This document shows positions 27,629 through 38,300 of a DNA stretch of 64,000 nt, in pieces; position 1 is the stretch's first letter; every line of letters starts with the position of its first letter. The notes beneath the pieces were generated by a model. That model was not told where the DNA came from. It worked only from the letters and a program-made list of their open reading frames with translations, and did no database searches. Where the stretch lies: contig KN805432.1 in NCBI GenBank assembly GCA_000818945.1, positions 92,901 to 156,900 on the forward strand. Reading direction: 5' to 3'. The position numbers and the translations under genes are program-made. The DNA comes from Schizochytrium sp. CCTCC M209059. Its lineage: Eukaryota; Sar; Bigyra; Thraustochytrida; Thraustochytriidae.

Positions 27629-29554
27629 ATGAAGAAGTTGAGAGCGCTCTCACAGTCGATCGATGGCACGCGCGGCTTCAAAAAGTGGCCAACTGCGAGA
27701 AAAGAGCGAGTGTTGGAATGCAAGCAAACTTGGTTTGGCTGGCTCCATCCAAAGCATAGTCGAAGCGCAGGAAGAGTTTTCAAAAAGTCGAGCTGGCGGC
27801 GGCGCGCCGAAGGAAAGGACCTCGGCAGGCAAATGTCAAAGATGGACGCGAACGCAAACGCGGATGCGCGAAAAGAGGTTCAAGCGGACGTCGCGCCGCT
27901 TTGCTGCGGCTGCTTCGCCTTCTGGAGCAAGAAGGAACAAAAGCAAGGCGAAAACGGAAAGTCGGAGACGCGTGCGCATCCTGCAGCTTTGCAAAAGAAC
28001 TTTGATCGTGTAGCAGCGAGAACCACAGCAGCAGCGACTGCAGCGGCGACGGCGCGTTCGCCATCACAGAGCGTGAGTGATGAAGTTGTCGAATTCGAAG
28101 CGAAACATCATCAGGCGCAAGAGAGCGACGAGTTTGTTGACGTCAGTCTGGACGACGAAAGCTCCGACAAGAGCAATGACGCTGATGAGGCACCAAGCCG
28201 TCCGAGCACACCGCTTTCCTTGCGCAAGAGGAAACTGTTGCCTTCACCAAGACGACGCAGGTCCCGGGCCAACGACGATGACCTCGCCCCAATCGAGCCT
28301 TCTTCTCCAGGAACCCCCGGGCTCGTCCCAGATGTGGAGTCTAAGCAAGCGACGGAGCCGTCTTGCGATATGAAAAAGAAGCTATCTGGCGATACGAAGG
28401 AGCTCTCTGCCCCACCCTGCAAAGACAGCAACATCGAGAATTCTGTCGACCACGTTTCGAATGAACATTCTTCTGACATGCAAAATGCAGATGATTTTGT
28501 CGACGACGATGATTCGAATGTCGATGAGAGCAACAAGAAGATTGAATTCGACGAGCCGGCAACACCTGCTGTGGAGCCACCGAGCGCCTCCAGTGAAGAA
28601 ATGAGTCGGGAGAGTGAGTTGTCAACTTCTGATACCGATCGGGAAAGAAGCGGTGCATCGGCGATACTGGAAATGTCTGAAGAAGCAGATGAGAAGGCAA
28701 AGGAATCTGCCACAGGCTCGCCGACAGACGATATTGAGCGCGAGACGTCTCCAGAGGTCGGAAAGGCGCTGGACCATACCGTCGAGAAGCTTCGGACGCA
28801 CGATAGCGCGAGCGAGAACTCTCAAGATGCTGAATGCTCGCCAAACGACACTGACACATCATTGAAGAAAGCTGAAGACGAGAGCTCTAAGACTATTGTC
28901 GTCGAAATGCAAGATTCAACTCCAGCCTCTCATCAAGACAAGCATGGGTGCGCTTTCAAGACGGAGGCCACAACGGATTCGCAATCGAAAGAAAGCATGA
29001 TCACAAAAAATGCAAAAGATGCGAAGGACGAGGAGGAAGAGGCGGACGAAGAGGAAAAGGAGGCGGAGTCAAAAGAAGACGAGAGTGCTGGCAATACACG
29101 CTGGCTCGAAATCAAGGACTCGAAAACAGGCCGCATGTATTACTACAATGAGTCGACAAGGAAGAGTGTGTGGAAGAAACCTGCAGACTTCGATCGCCAG
29201 AGCGTTCTTCTCGCTATGGAGGAACGGCGCAAGGGCGAAGTCGATTGGGTCGAGGCCGTCGATGAATTCGGTAGAGTGTACTACTTTGACCAGAACACTA
29301 TGGCGGCTCGCTGGGACCGCCCTGCCTCGCTCTCGCTTCCCGAGGTGGCGACACAGCTAAAGCAGGAGAAAAACTCTCTCGCCCCTGTTGACACCAAGAC
29401 GAAAGTACCGGCACGCAAAGAGATCCACTCTCCCACATACATTGCGCGTTCTTTTGGGTCGCGTGCAAGGTCCGCAACATCGAAGTTTCACAGTCGCGTC
29501 GGCCACATCTGTGGTACGAATGATGGCAACATCGTAGAGCAGCCGCACAAGTAG
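27629..29554 (+). CDS. Tandem WW-domain protein with acidic disordered body
   Basis: 641 residues from ATG 27629; a second ATG at 27833 (MSKMDANANADARKE) is an equally possible start. Two WW domains end the protein: about 489-521 (TRWLEIKDSKTGRMYYYNES...KKP) and about 539-571 (VDWVEAVDEFGRVYYFDQNT...RPAS). Each keeps the first Trp, the aromatic pair and the final Pro. The second Trp is kept in both (VWKKP, RWDRP). They probably bind Pro-rich ligands. The middle is Ser/Asp/Glu-rich and disordered, with an acidic EEEEADEEEKEAE stretch. A CCGCF cluster near the second ATG could be lipidated. The open frame further upstream overlaps the dynein-like gene and begins with GTG, so I exclude it. Function unknown. 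Confidence 0.78.
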   Translation: MKKLRALSQSIDGTRGFKKWPTARKERVLECKQTWFGWLHPKHSRSAGRVFKKSSWRRRAEGKDLGRQMSKMDANANADARKEVQADVAPLCCGCFAFWSKKEQKQGENGKSETRAHPAALQKNFDRVAARTTAAATAAATARSPSQSVSDEVVEFEAKHHQAQESDEFVDVSLDDESSDKSNDADEAPSRPSTPLSLRKRKLLPSPRRRRSRANDDDLAPIEPSSPGTPGLVPDVESKQATEPSCDMKKKLSGDTKELSAPPCKDSNIENSVDHVSNEHSSDMQNADDFVDDDDSNVDESNKKIEFDEPATPAVEPPSASSEEMSRESELSTSDTDRERSGASAILEMSEEADEKAKESATGSPTDDIERETSPEVGKALDHTVEKLRTHDSASENSQDAECSPNDTDTSLKKAEDESSKTIVVEMQDSTPASHQDKHGCAFKTEATTDSQSKESMITKNAKDAKDEEEEADEEEKEAESKEDESAGNTRWLEIKDSKTGRMYYYNESTRKSVWKKPADFDRQSVLLAMEERRKGEVDWVEAVDEFGRVYYFDQNTMAARWDRPASLSLPEVATQLKQEKNSLAPVDTKTKVPARKEIHSPTYIARSFGSRARSATSKFHSRVGHICGTNDGNIVEQPHK

Positions 29555-29774
29555 ATTGACGAGTTGACTAGAAATGTTCAAAACATGAAATGATATGTGG
29601 TGTTGTCCGACGTTCCTTCCCCGTTCGGTTCGATTGTGAGGTAGAAACTGTCTTGGCCAGCCCATTTATTATTTGACAGAGAGCAAGTTGGAGGGCAAAA
29701 GACATAGCCAAAAGCCAAGAGAAAAAAGCGGGCGGTGTTACATTTGTTTTTCTTTTGGAACCTTTAAAAAAAAG

Positions 29775-32054
29775 TTAAATGTCCATGGGACGCGGCATGC
29801 GTCTCGATCTCGGACGCATGTCCGAAGAAGGCGGGGCTTCAATCGGCTTAATTTCATAGCTGATGGCAGGAACATGACCGGGCAAGGCGTACACCTCCGT
29901 GAGAGCCTTGTCAAGCATTTCGCTGGCAAAGGTGTCCTCAGGCTTGAGGCCGAGCGCACTATGGTAGCTCTGAATGGCGTCGTCGAGACGATTCTGCAGA
30001 TGGTAGGTGATGCCAAGCGCAGAGTAAATGGAGGCTTCTTTCGGGTTGTAGCTGAGCGCTTCCTCATAGTAGCGGATCGCATCATCAAAGCGACGCATCC
30101 GACGGTAGGCATGGCCGAGATTGAACATGACAGGCTCCCAAGCATGACGGAGACGCTCAGGTTGCGACTTGCAGAGTGATAAGCCCTGCTTGAAGCAGTC
30201 GACAGCTTCTTTGAGACGGCCCTGGCGAAAATGCACGACGCCAAGCTCATTAAACACCAGCGGATCGGTCGCACACATGGACTTTGCCTGACGACAAAAC
30301 TGCTCCGCAAGCGGCACATTGTTGGTACGTAGATACTCGATGGCTGTGCAGAGGACGGGCAAATGACAGCCTGCGAAAAGTCGCGAGGAGGTGCGATAAG
30401 CCGCCATGGCCTGATCAGACTCATCCTGCGCGGCAAAGGCGTGACCAAATCCGATCCACGCCTCGGCCATGGATGGATCCATGGCCGTCGCCTTGTGAAA
30501 GAAGCGGCGCGCAGCCTCGTACTTGCCGATGCAGTAATAATAGCAAGCCACCGCGAACCATGAAACGGCAAGCGACGGGTAGGCGTCGACAAGTTGATGC
30601 GCCGTGTGAAAGAGCTCGCTCTTGCGCTTGAGCTCAACCAGCGCGGCCAGGTGCACCTTGATGCAACGAAGGTGAAAGGGGTCTTGTGCGCGGATTTTGG
30701 AGGTGAGCTGGTAGGCTCCAAGTGCGTCGTGCTGTTGAAAGACGCACTCGGCCCGGTCCGCGGCGCAGTCGAGGTCATTGCCAAGATTGTGACGTCGCGT
30801 ATCAACTAGGGGCGTGACGGGATCTGGCGCTGCAACAACCTTGTCGAGACGTTTGAAGCGTGCGGCGACGGGCTGACTAAAATCGTGTTTACTGAGTCGA
30901 CTCGAGTACACGGCAAAGAGCCAGGCAGCGTCGTCCTCAAAGGCGCGGTAACGGTGCAACTCGCTCATGAGCTGGCGCTCTTCTACGGGGCGCAGCTGAC
31001 TGTCGACGAGGGCATCAAATGCTTCGTAGCAGTAAATGTCGCACACGAGGGCGGCTTTGAACCATTTCGAGGCGCGTGGACGGTTGTCCAAGGTCTCGTA
31101 GACGCGTCCCCGCAAAAGACACAGCATGGCGATGGGGTTGACCTGACCCGTGCCCAGTTGACGTGTCTGCGAGTCCTTTTGCGTCGACTGCGCGGGGCGC
31201 GGAGCCGTCGAGGTTTCGCCTGCAGCCGTCATTTCAAGGACCCGCTTGGCGCGACTTCGCAAACGATCTAGATTCATGTCTCCCAGGACCTGCTCCAGCA
31301 CGCTCTGCGCCTCCTCGTGTTGGCCGCTTTCGACAAGACACTGCACGGCAAGGACGATGAACTCTACGTTCGCGTCAATGAGGACATCTTGCGACGACTT
31401 GCGAGGCGCCGAGGATCGCGAATTGTTGGATTGACGACGCGTGCCGACACTGGGGCCGCCCGCGATATTGCTTCGATTGTCGTCGGCGGCCAGCTTTGCT
31501 GCGAGCGCGGCGAGAGGGTTGCTGTGCGCGGATCTGTTCGATTTCGACGCGAGGCCTCCCCCTGCTGCCATGCGCGTGACGCCGGCTGGTTGCATATTTT
31601 CTTGCTGGGTTTGCAGAAACCCGTGGGTCTGGATAAGATGGACGGCGCGGCGATATTGTTTGGCGCGATAGTACGCTTGCGCGAGAAGGAGGACATCACG
31701 CGGCTGGGCCCCCGAAAGCGTGACCAGCTTTGACGCAAAGAAGATGGCGTTCTCGTGCATATTGGAGGTGAGACTTCCCTGCACCGTTTGACGAAGTCGC
31801 TGGAGATCCACTTCAAGAGCGCCTCCTGGTGTCCTCGTCCGAAGGGACGCTGCTCCTGGCACTGACGACGACGACGACGAAGAAGACGACGACGCCGTCG
31901 TTCCCGGGAGACCCGTGGAGATGGCAATGCGGGGTCTCGACGCGGCAGTTTTGGGCCCTGCCTTGGCCTCGGTCGTGTCTTGGGTCTCGGGCTCATCGTC
32001 GTCGCTGACGGCTCCGAGCGAGAGCCGCAGCGGCTTGACGCCCCTCCGCGTCAT
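29775..32054 (-). CDS. Anaphase-promoting complex subunit 6 (CDC16), TPR protein
   Basis: TPR scaffold subunit of the APC/C ubiquitin ligase, which controls mitotic exit. The N-terminal segment LRQTVQGSLTSNMHENAIFFASKLVTLSG is typical of CDC16. The C-terminal TPR array includes FNELGVVHFRQGRLKEAVDC, MFNLGHAYRRMRRFDDAIRY and YSALGITYHLQNRLDDAI, ending in HSALGLKPEDTFASEML, the characteristic CDC16 finish. Start set at ATG 32054 (759 residues); the frame upstream starts at TTG and is an artefact of a CGAGC repeat. An inserted Ser/Gly/Asn-rich linker lies at about residues 170-230. It converges with the WW-protein gene. Confidence 0.88.
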   Translation of the reverse strand: MTRRGVKPLRLSLGAVSDDDEPETQDTTEAKAGPKTAASRPRIAISTGLPGTTASSSSSSSSSSVPGAASLRTRTPGGALEVDLQRLRQTVQGSLTSNMHENAIFFASKLVTLSGAQPRDVLLLAQAYYRAKQYRRAVHLIQTHGFLQTQQENMQPAGVTRMAAGGGLASKSNRSAHSNPLAALAAKLAADDNRSNIAGGPSVGTRRQSNNSRSSAPRKSSQDVLIDANVEFIVLAVQCLVESGQHEEAQSVLEQVLGDMNLDRLRSRAKRVLEMTAAGETSTAPRPAQSTQKDSQTRQLGTGQVNPIAMLCLLRGRVYETLDNRPRASKWFKAALVCDIYCYEAFDALVDSQLRPVEERQLMSELHRYRAFEDDAAWLFAVYSSRLSKHDFSQPVAARFKRLDKVVAAPDPVTPLVDTRRHNLGNDLDCAADRAECVFQQHDALGAYQLTSKIRAQDPFHLRCIKVHLAALVELKRKSELFHTAHQLVDAYPSLAVSWFAVACYYYCIGKYEAARRFFHKATAMDPSMAEAWIGFGHAFAAQDESDQAMAAYRTSSRLFAGCHLPVLCTAIEYLRTNNVPLAEQFCRQAKSMCATDPLVFNELGVVHFRQGRLKEAVDCFKQGLSLCKSQPERLRHAWEPVMFNLGHAYRRMRRFDDAIRYYEEALSYNPKEASIYSALGITYHLQNRLDDAIQSYHSALGLKPEDTFASEMLDKALTEVYALPGHVPAISYEIKPIEAPPSSDMRPRSRRMPRPMDI

Positions 32055-33525
32055 GCTCGCTAGGGTCGGTCCTCGCGCGCGGCCTTCGCGCTGGCAGAGC
32101 TCGTCCTCCTCCGCGACGGTTGCCGCTTTCCTCGAGTCTGCAGCAGCAGCCAAGCCGGGCCGAGCCGAGCCGAGCCGAGCCGAGCCGAGCCGAGCCGAGC
32201 CGAGCCGAGCCAAGCCAAGACGCGCCGCCGCCGCGGGCGAGCGTGCTGCTCCGCTGGCGTGCCGTGCTGCGCGAGACGCGCGCAGCCGCCCGCTCCTGCG
32301 CCGGGGTCTTGGGCGCGGATCAGTCGGATTCGCGCGACCTCGTTCTGCAGGGAGCGAGGCGAAGCGACCCAAGTGAACGAACAATCAGAGTCATTATGGA
32401 CGAAGAACGACGACGAAAAAGCAGTTCAAGTTCAGGCTGGCAGGGGAACGAGGAGGAGAAGAACTAGGCCTAGGCCCAGCCCAAGCCTTGAAGAGCGGAC
32501 GCTGGTCACGCCGCATGCACTCAGAATTATTGTGATGATGGATGGAGGGGAGGGGGGGGTTGGAGATGGGGAGTGAGATGGGATGGAATGTAGCAACGCC
32601 ATATGCAAGGAGAGGAAGGATGACCAGTTGTTGGGAACAACGTCGAGCTGCTTTCCATTTCTGTCCGTGCAGATTGAAAGCTCTTGGGAATTCTTGGAGT
32701 TTTCAGACAAGGGAGAGAAGCAGCGTTCTGGTCGACGAGAAAGACTTGCCTCGTTTGTTGGGATGTTGTTCTATTTCCTTTTACGATAGGGCGAGGGGGG
32801 AGTTTGCGTCGCTGCTTTGGCATATCGAGATCCCCCTCCCCCCCCCAAAACCATTCCACTAGAAGCTTGCCAGACGACCTGAAGTTCACATCTATCGTAA
32901 TTCCGAATCGTTGTCTACAAGCCAAGCACGTGATTACGCACGCTAGCTTTCCTCCTCGTCTGCCAGCTTCCCCTTCTCTCCATTTTCACTTGCCTTCCTT
33001 TCCCTCCCTCCGAGTCCTACCTTTCCCATGGCACTCGCGCGCGAGCGAGCCTCCGCCTTTTCCCCTCTTCTGTCATCCGAGCGAGCCTTGTGCGCTCGCT
33101 GCCTCTCCCTCGCCTCGCCCACAAACCAGGGTTTGAAGACCCCGGCGCGCCGTAGCGCCGAAGTTACGACTACAGGCGGCGGCTACGGCCCCCTAGTGAC
33201 CCGTGAAAGGGTCGGCGCGGCGCAAGTGGGCTATGGCGCCGGGGCTGCACTTGCGGCGGCGGAGGCCGAGTGTGCGGGGCGCGGTATAGGCTGTTGCGGC
33301 GCGGCGATAGCGCAGTGGGCGCGGGGCCGAATTGGTGGGTGGCAGAGGCGCAGGTGCTTGGCCCTCGAAGCAGGGAGGAAGGGAGGGAAAGGAGAGGGAG
33401 GAAAGGGGGGGCGAGGGCGCAAAACCAGAGGTCGAGAGGTTGGCGGCGCGGAGTCGCAGCAGACCGAGAGCAAGGCAGGCAGCAGCAGCGGAGTCGCAGC
33501 AGCAGCCAGGCTTGGAGAGGAGAAG
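32055..33525. other. Divergent spacer between APC6 and uL13
   Basis: Holds the two promoters. Features are a perfect (CGAGC)10 array at 32161-32210, pyrimidine-rich stretches (32950-33020), and a 16-base stem-loop GACCC-GTGAAA-GGGTC at 33198-33213 in what is probably the ribosomal-protein leader. No gene supported. Confidence 0.6.
32161..32210. repeat. (CGAGC)10 pentanucleotide array
   Basis: Ten perfect CGAGC units about 110 bases upstream of the APC6 start, reading as the 5' side of that gene. Confidence 0.95.
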
Positions 33526-34125
33526 ATGTTCGAGCGTGTGATCGTCGTGGACTGCCGCGGGCACCTTATGGGTCGCCTCGCGAGCATCATCGCCAAGGAG
33601 CTCCTGTGCGGCCAGCGCGTGGTCGCCGTGCGCTGCGAGGAGCTGGAGATCTCCGGCCACAAATGGCGCAACCGGATCAAGCTCGAGAACAAGTTCAACA
33701 AGAAGATGAACTCTAACCCCGAGCGCGGCCCCTTCTCGCTGCGATCCCCCAAGCAGCAGCTCACCCGCATGATCCGTGGCATGATCCCGCACAAGACCGC
33801 CCGCGGCAAGGCCGCCATGCTCCGCCTTAAGGCCTTCGAGGGCATCCCCCACCCTTACGACCGCATGAAGCGCATGGTGATCCCTGAGGCCCTCAAGGTC
33901 CTTCGCCTGCGCCCCGGCCGCAAGTCCACCAACCTTGGCGAGCTTACCTCGAGCTACGGCTGGAAGTACAAGGAGATTGTCGCTACCCTCGAGGAGAAGC
34001 GCAAGGTTAAGGCCGCTGCCTACTATGAGCGCAAGCTGGAAGAGCAGAAGCTCTTGAAGCAGGCCCGCGAGGAGGCTGACATCCCTGAGGATGCCAAGCA
34101 GACTCTCGAGCAGTTCGGCTACTAA
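33526..34125 (+). CDS. Large-subunit ribosomal protein uL13 (L13a)
   Basis: Structural protein of the 60S subunit. MFERVIVVDCRGHLMGRLASIIAKELLCG is the conserved N terminus, followed by the WRNRIKLENKFNKKMNSNP and RGMIPHKTARGKAA segments of eukaryotic L13a. 199 residues, the normal length. Start at ATG 33526; the open frame extends 166 codons upstream but is an Arg/Gly-rich translation of the GC-rich leader. Codons are strongly biased to C/G-ending forms (AAG, CTC, CGC, ATC) compared with neighbours, as expected for high expression. Confidence 0.97.
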   Translation: MFERVIVVDCRGHLMGRLASIIAKELLCGQRVVAVRCEELEISGHKWRNRIKLENKFNKKMNSNPERGPFSLRSPKQQLTRMIRGMIPHKTARGKAAMLRLKAFEGIPHPYDRMKRMVIPEALKVLRLRPGRKSTNLGELTSSYGWKYKEIVATLEEKRKVKAAAYYERKLEEQKLLKQAREEADIPEDAKQTLEQFGY

Positions 34126-35326
34126 GCGTCGTCGTGCTGGCGGACGAGGTCGCGTCGTGGGCTCGTTCATGCGTACGCAAGCGCGAGGTTGACTACGGGG
34201 TTTACCGTCGTACTGATTTGGCGCGGGTCAGATCAGGCCAGAGTGGCCCTGTGTTGCCCTACCCCAAGCTAGAACGAGCCTTTGCGCTTGCCGGAAGAAG
34301 CTAATTTCTGTCCGCGTGTGCGTTCTGCGTTCGTGTCCTCACCTGCATTCGTATTTTGACAACATCCAACTACATACATCTTCCCCTCCCCCCAAAGTTT
34401 GTTTATTCCCGTCTTTTGCTTTTCCTTCCCCTTTTCGTCATCCATCCATCTTGTCTCCATCTATCAGAGAAGAGTTGACCTTGTTTGTTTCTATGTCGTG
34501 CCGTTCCGTTGACTGGTTCACAACATGGTGACTGGCGATGAAGGCCAAGGCCGAATGAAGTCCATGACGAGATAAGACGCCCATGACTTGTTCGTTTCGC
34601 AAGTAAGTACTTTCGACCCCCGCAAGGGAGCACAAGGAGTACGGGCACCGAAATGCTTGTGGCGCTCCACGAGTACACCTGCGCAATTCTGAGAAAGCCA
34701 GCTTTGGCGCAGTGATCGATAGAATAACAGGACCTGATCTTTACAGAAAAAAAAAAAGGAAGAAAAAAAAGGGAACGCGATCCAGCTCTCTCGAAAGGCC
34801 GTCCGCATCGTTTTCGCATCGATTGCTTGACTCATCAAGAACAAGGACGAGCTCATCAGACAAAGGTCCAAAAGCTCGAGTGCAGAACGCAATTTCTGGT
34901 CCGAAATAAAAAAGAAATTTTAAAATAGGCCTAGAAGAAGTGTTCTTCTCCGTTCCATTCGAAAAGGCAAATCCGATTTCCCAGACTCCCAGCGAGCTCG
35001 GCGTAGCCCTCGTCCGACTTGGCGCAGGCAGCGCGACGACTTGCGAGCAAAGCGGCAATCGTGCTCCGACGAAAGAAGTACAGACGGCTTGGACGCCGGG
35101 GTCTGCGTGCTTTGGAATAAAGACTAGACGACAGGGGAACGTCATCCAGAACTGAGTTGGGTTGGGTTGGGTTGGGTTGGGTTGGGTTGGGTTGAGTTAG
35201 GTTGATTTGCCTTGGGTTGGGACGGCCCCGCGCGACCCCTTGCTCGCCCACGGCAAGAGCAACCTACACGTGTTCGCCAGAAACTCACGTCATCACAAGA
35301 TCGTGTGAGAGATCTATAGTAAAACA
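34126..35326. other. Spacer between uL13 and PEX1 with TTGGG array
   Basis: 1.2 kb without a supported gene. It contains an A-rich run at about 34746-34770, and a TTGGG pentamer array (35157-35193) about 135 bases before the PEX1 ATG. Confidence 0.6.
35157..35193 (+). repeat. (TTGGG)7 pentanucleotide array
   Basis: Seven near-perfect TTGGG units followed by degenerate TTGAG/TTAGG units. The regular G triplets could form a G-quadruplex on the PEX1 coding strand. Confidence 0.93.
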
Positions 35327-38300
35327 ATGTCGCGTCGACAGCTGCACGTGCAGCTTCCCGTGGTCTTGGTGACGGCGAGCACGAACTTTGTTCGTCTCCC
35401 AGCGTCTTTTGCACAAACGGTGCGCTCTGCGGTGCCGGCCAAGTCGCAGGGTGTTGTCGCGCTGCGCCTAGGATGGCTAGGCCCACCCACTGCGGAAAGC
35501 GGCGGACTTGCAAGGCCCTGCCAAGCATTCGTCGGCTGGACCGATGCCACGGCCAGCGGACACTACCTGGAGCTTCCCGTGGGCCTGGCCGAGGCTCTGG
35601 GCATAAAGACTGCCCTTGATGCCGCAACAGCAATGGCTCCTGATAGCCCGCTTGTCATTTCTGTGGCCGTCGTGCCTTTTGCCCCGGTCGCGGCCCGCGT
35701 CGAGGTGGACCCCGCGACGGCGGATGATTGGGATATTTTGCAGATGCACGCTCACTTTGTCGAGGACGAGCTCCTTTCCCAGATCTCAGTGCTCGGGCCA
35801 GGGCAACGTTTCCCCATGTGGGTGCACGGACACATTCGCATCAACATGCAGGTCTCCAACATTGCCCTTGTCGAGCAGGGCCAAGCTCTTTGCGTGCGGC
35901 TCGCGCGCAACACCGAGGTCCTCGTTGCGCCCAAACTGCGCAGCAAGGACGACCAGCACAGGCAGCAGAGTCTGCGTCAACGCGAGCTCGAGGGCAGCGC
36001 GGCCGCACAGGGCCTGCGCCTTCGCGTCCAACCCATTGATTTAGAAGCGCAGCACAGCAAATCGCACCAAGAAGAACTCCAGCAGTCGAGCAGCGCTGCA
36101 GCACAAGAGAGCGAAGAGGATTGGAATGGAATTGCCGCCGTCCACGCGACCACTATCGCGCGCTTGGAGCGAGGCGCCGGCTGGCCGCCCATCAAGCAGC
36201 TGGAGAACGGCGACCTCGTGTACAAGGACGATCCCTCAAGACCATTGATTGTCATGATTTCGAACGAGCGCCGCGTGCGCCTCGCAGAGCGCGCGCGCAA
36301 GTCCAAGCGTGTCTCCCTCAAACCTGCACAAGGTCTCATGTCTGTGTTGCACGAGGAGCACATTCGCTTGCGTGTGTCAAGTCGCGCCGCGCCTGGCCAT
36401 GTCATGCTTCCCTGCGCGGTGCAGGTGCGATGCAAGGTGAATCCGCTCGAAGCTGTCGTGATCCGCATGCCGCGTTTCGAGCCGCGACCATGCCCGGAGG
36501 CTTTTCCTGCACTTAGTGTGAGACTCACGGCGATTCAAGGCCAGGACGAGGCGCAAGCCGAGGCTGCCTGTCCCGACGACGATTTTGGACGCGACGCCTC
36601 GCTCGCGGCGCAGCTCTGGCAGCGACGCATGATGGCCATTCGACCCGGCGCGGCCATGTCAGCAAAATTACATGGTATGGGTCCAGCGCAAGGCGCCCCT
36701 ATTGCCGATGGCTCGATTATCGCGCTGCACGTACGCGGTGGCAACGGCATGACGCGGCGTCATAGCGACGGTCGCGTCGTTCACTTTATGGTTCGCGTAA
36801 GCGAGCGCAACAACAAGATCGACAATAGCAATGCCAACAGCGGCTCAGGGAGTGGCGGCGACGCAGCCAATCCGCAGGGCAACGGAGTCGTCGCAGAAAA
36901 GAAGCGCGTACTCGAACCCGTGCACTGGCTCGTGACCCCAAGCTCGAAGATCGAGTGGCAGGTCGAAAAGTTCATGGTCGACATTGACCTCCAGCGAATC
37001 ACAGCTTCCGTCGGAGGTTCGATTCTCCAATCTGACGAAGCAGGTGACGACGAGACAAACAAGTCTGCAGGGGCCAGCAGCAGTAGCGTGATTAGCGGCG
37101 GCGGCGGTAGTGGTGGTGGCGGCGGCGGGGGCAAGTCGGCCTCTGGCGCCGATAAAGCGGTCGTCGAGCGCGTGCGGGCCGGCGGCGTTGGCTGCCATTT
37201 GAGCGGCTACTTTGATCAACTCTCACTGCAGGACCTTGGTGGATACGCTTCGTATGGCGAGACAGCACTAGAGCGTCTGCGCCCTGTTTTGCGCCGGGCC
37301 GAGGCTCGCAACCGACTTGCCTTGGGTGGACCTCATCCCGGCGGCGTCTATCTCTGCGGCGGCCGTGGGGCTGGCAAGACGACGCTGGCGCAGGCCGTGG
37401 CCAAGGCGCTTCGCTGTGACGTTGATGGTCTCGTGCACACCGTATGGGTTTCGTGCGCAAACTTGCGTGGCGGCAAGCGAAGCGAGGTGGAGTCTTCGAT
37501 CTCGTCGGCGTTTAACGAAGCGTTGCGAACGGCACCAGCGCTCATTGTACTTGACGATCTTGACCTCCTGCTCCCGACTCCCGCAGGAGGCGACGGTGGC
37601 GGCGGCGGCGGCGAAGACGCGCAGCTCGTGTGGCTCGTGGAATGGATTGAAGACCTCTGCACACAATACCAGCGTAAGCTGGAAGCCTTTGAGCGCGTCG
37701 AGATGCAGTCGGAGGAGTCCCTCGAGGGAAGAAGTCTGACGCATCGCGCCGTCTCGTGGCTGGCCACCGGCCGCGAAAAGGGCTCATTGCGCAAGTCTCT
37801 CCAGCGCCCCGGCCTCTTCGACCGCATTGTTGAAATCCAGCCTCTTACGGCGCACGATCGCACCCTGGTGCTCGAGGCGCAGTTGCAACTCGGGGGTTGC
37901 AGCGCGGCGCCTGATCTCGATCTCGACGAGGTCGCTGCGCAAGCCGAAGGTTACGCCCCAGCTGATCTCAACATTTTGGTGGAGCGCGCCCTCCACGAGT
38001 CACTCCAGGATCTCTTGCGGCGCGAGCTGGAGAGTAGCAATGACGAGGCGGGTGACGAGGTCGACGACAAGGCAGAGACGCCAACAGGGATTAGCAACGG
38101 AGACGATCCCGTGCAGCTATGCCAGGTGCACTTTGACCGCGCGCTGAACGGCTTTACGCCAGCAGCCCTCCGAGGCGTGGCCCTGGCCAAGAGTGATGTC
38201 AAGTGGGACGATGTCGGCGGTCTGCACACGGTTCGACGTACGCTCAAGGAGACGCTCGAGCTGCCAATTCAGTTTGCCCCGCTCTACGAGCGTTCGCCTC

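Noticed and set aside
33301..33350. tRNA-like start (GCGGCGATAGCGCAGTGG)
   Set aside because: No T-loop (GGTTCGAATC-type) or acceptor pairing follows within tRNA length.
33028..33525. 166-codon upstream extension of uL13
   Set aside because: uL13 proteins are about 200 residues; the extension is Arg/Gly-rich leader sequence and the internal ATG gives the conserved N terminus.
35157..35193. Telomeric repeat
   Set aside because: The unit is TTGGG, not TTAGGG, it is short and internal, and other pentamer arrays occur in spacers.
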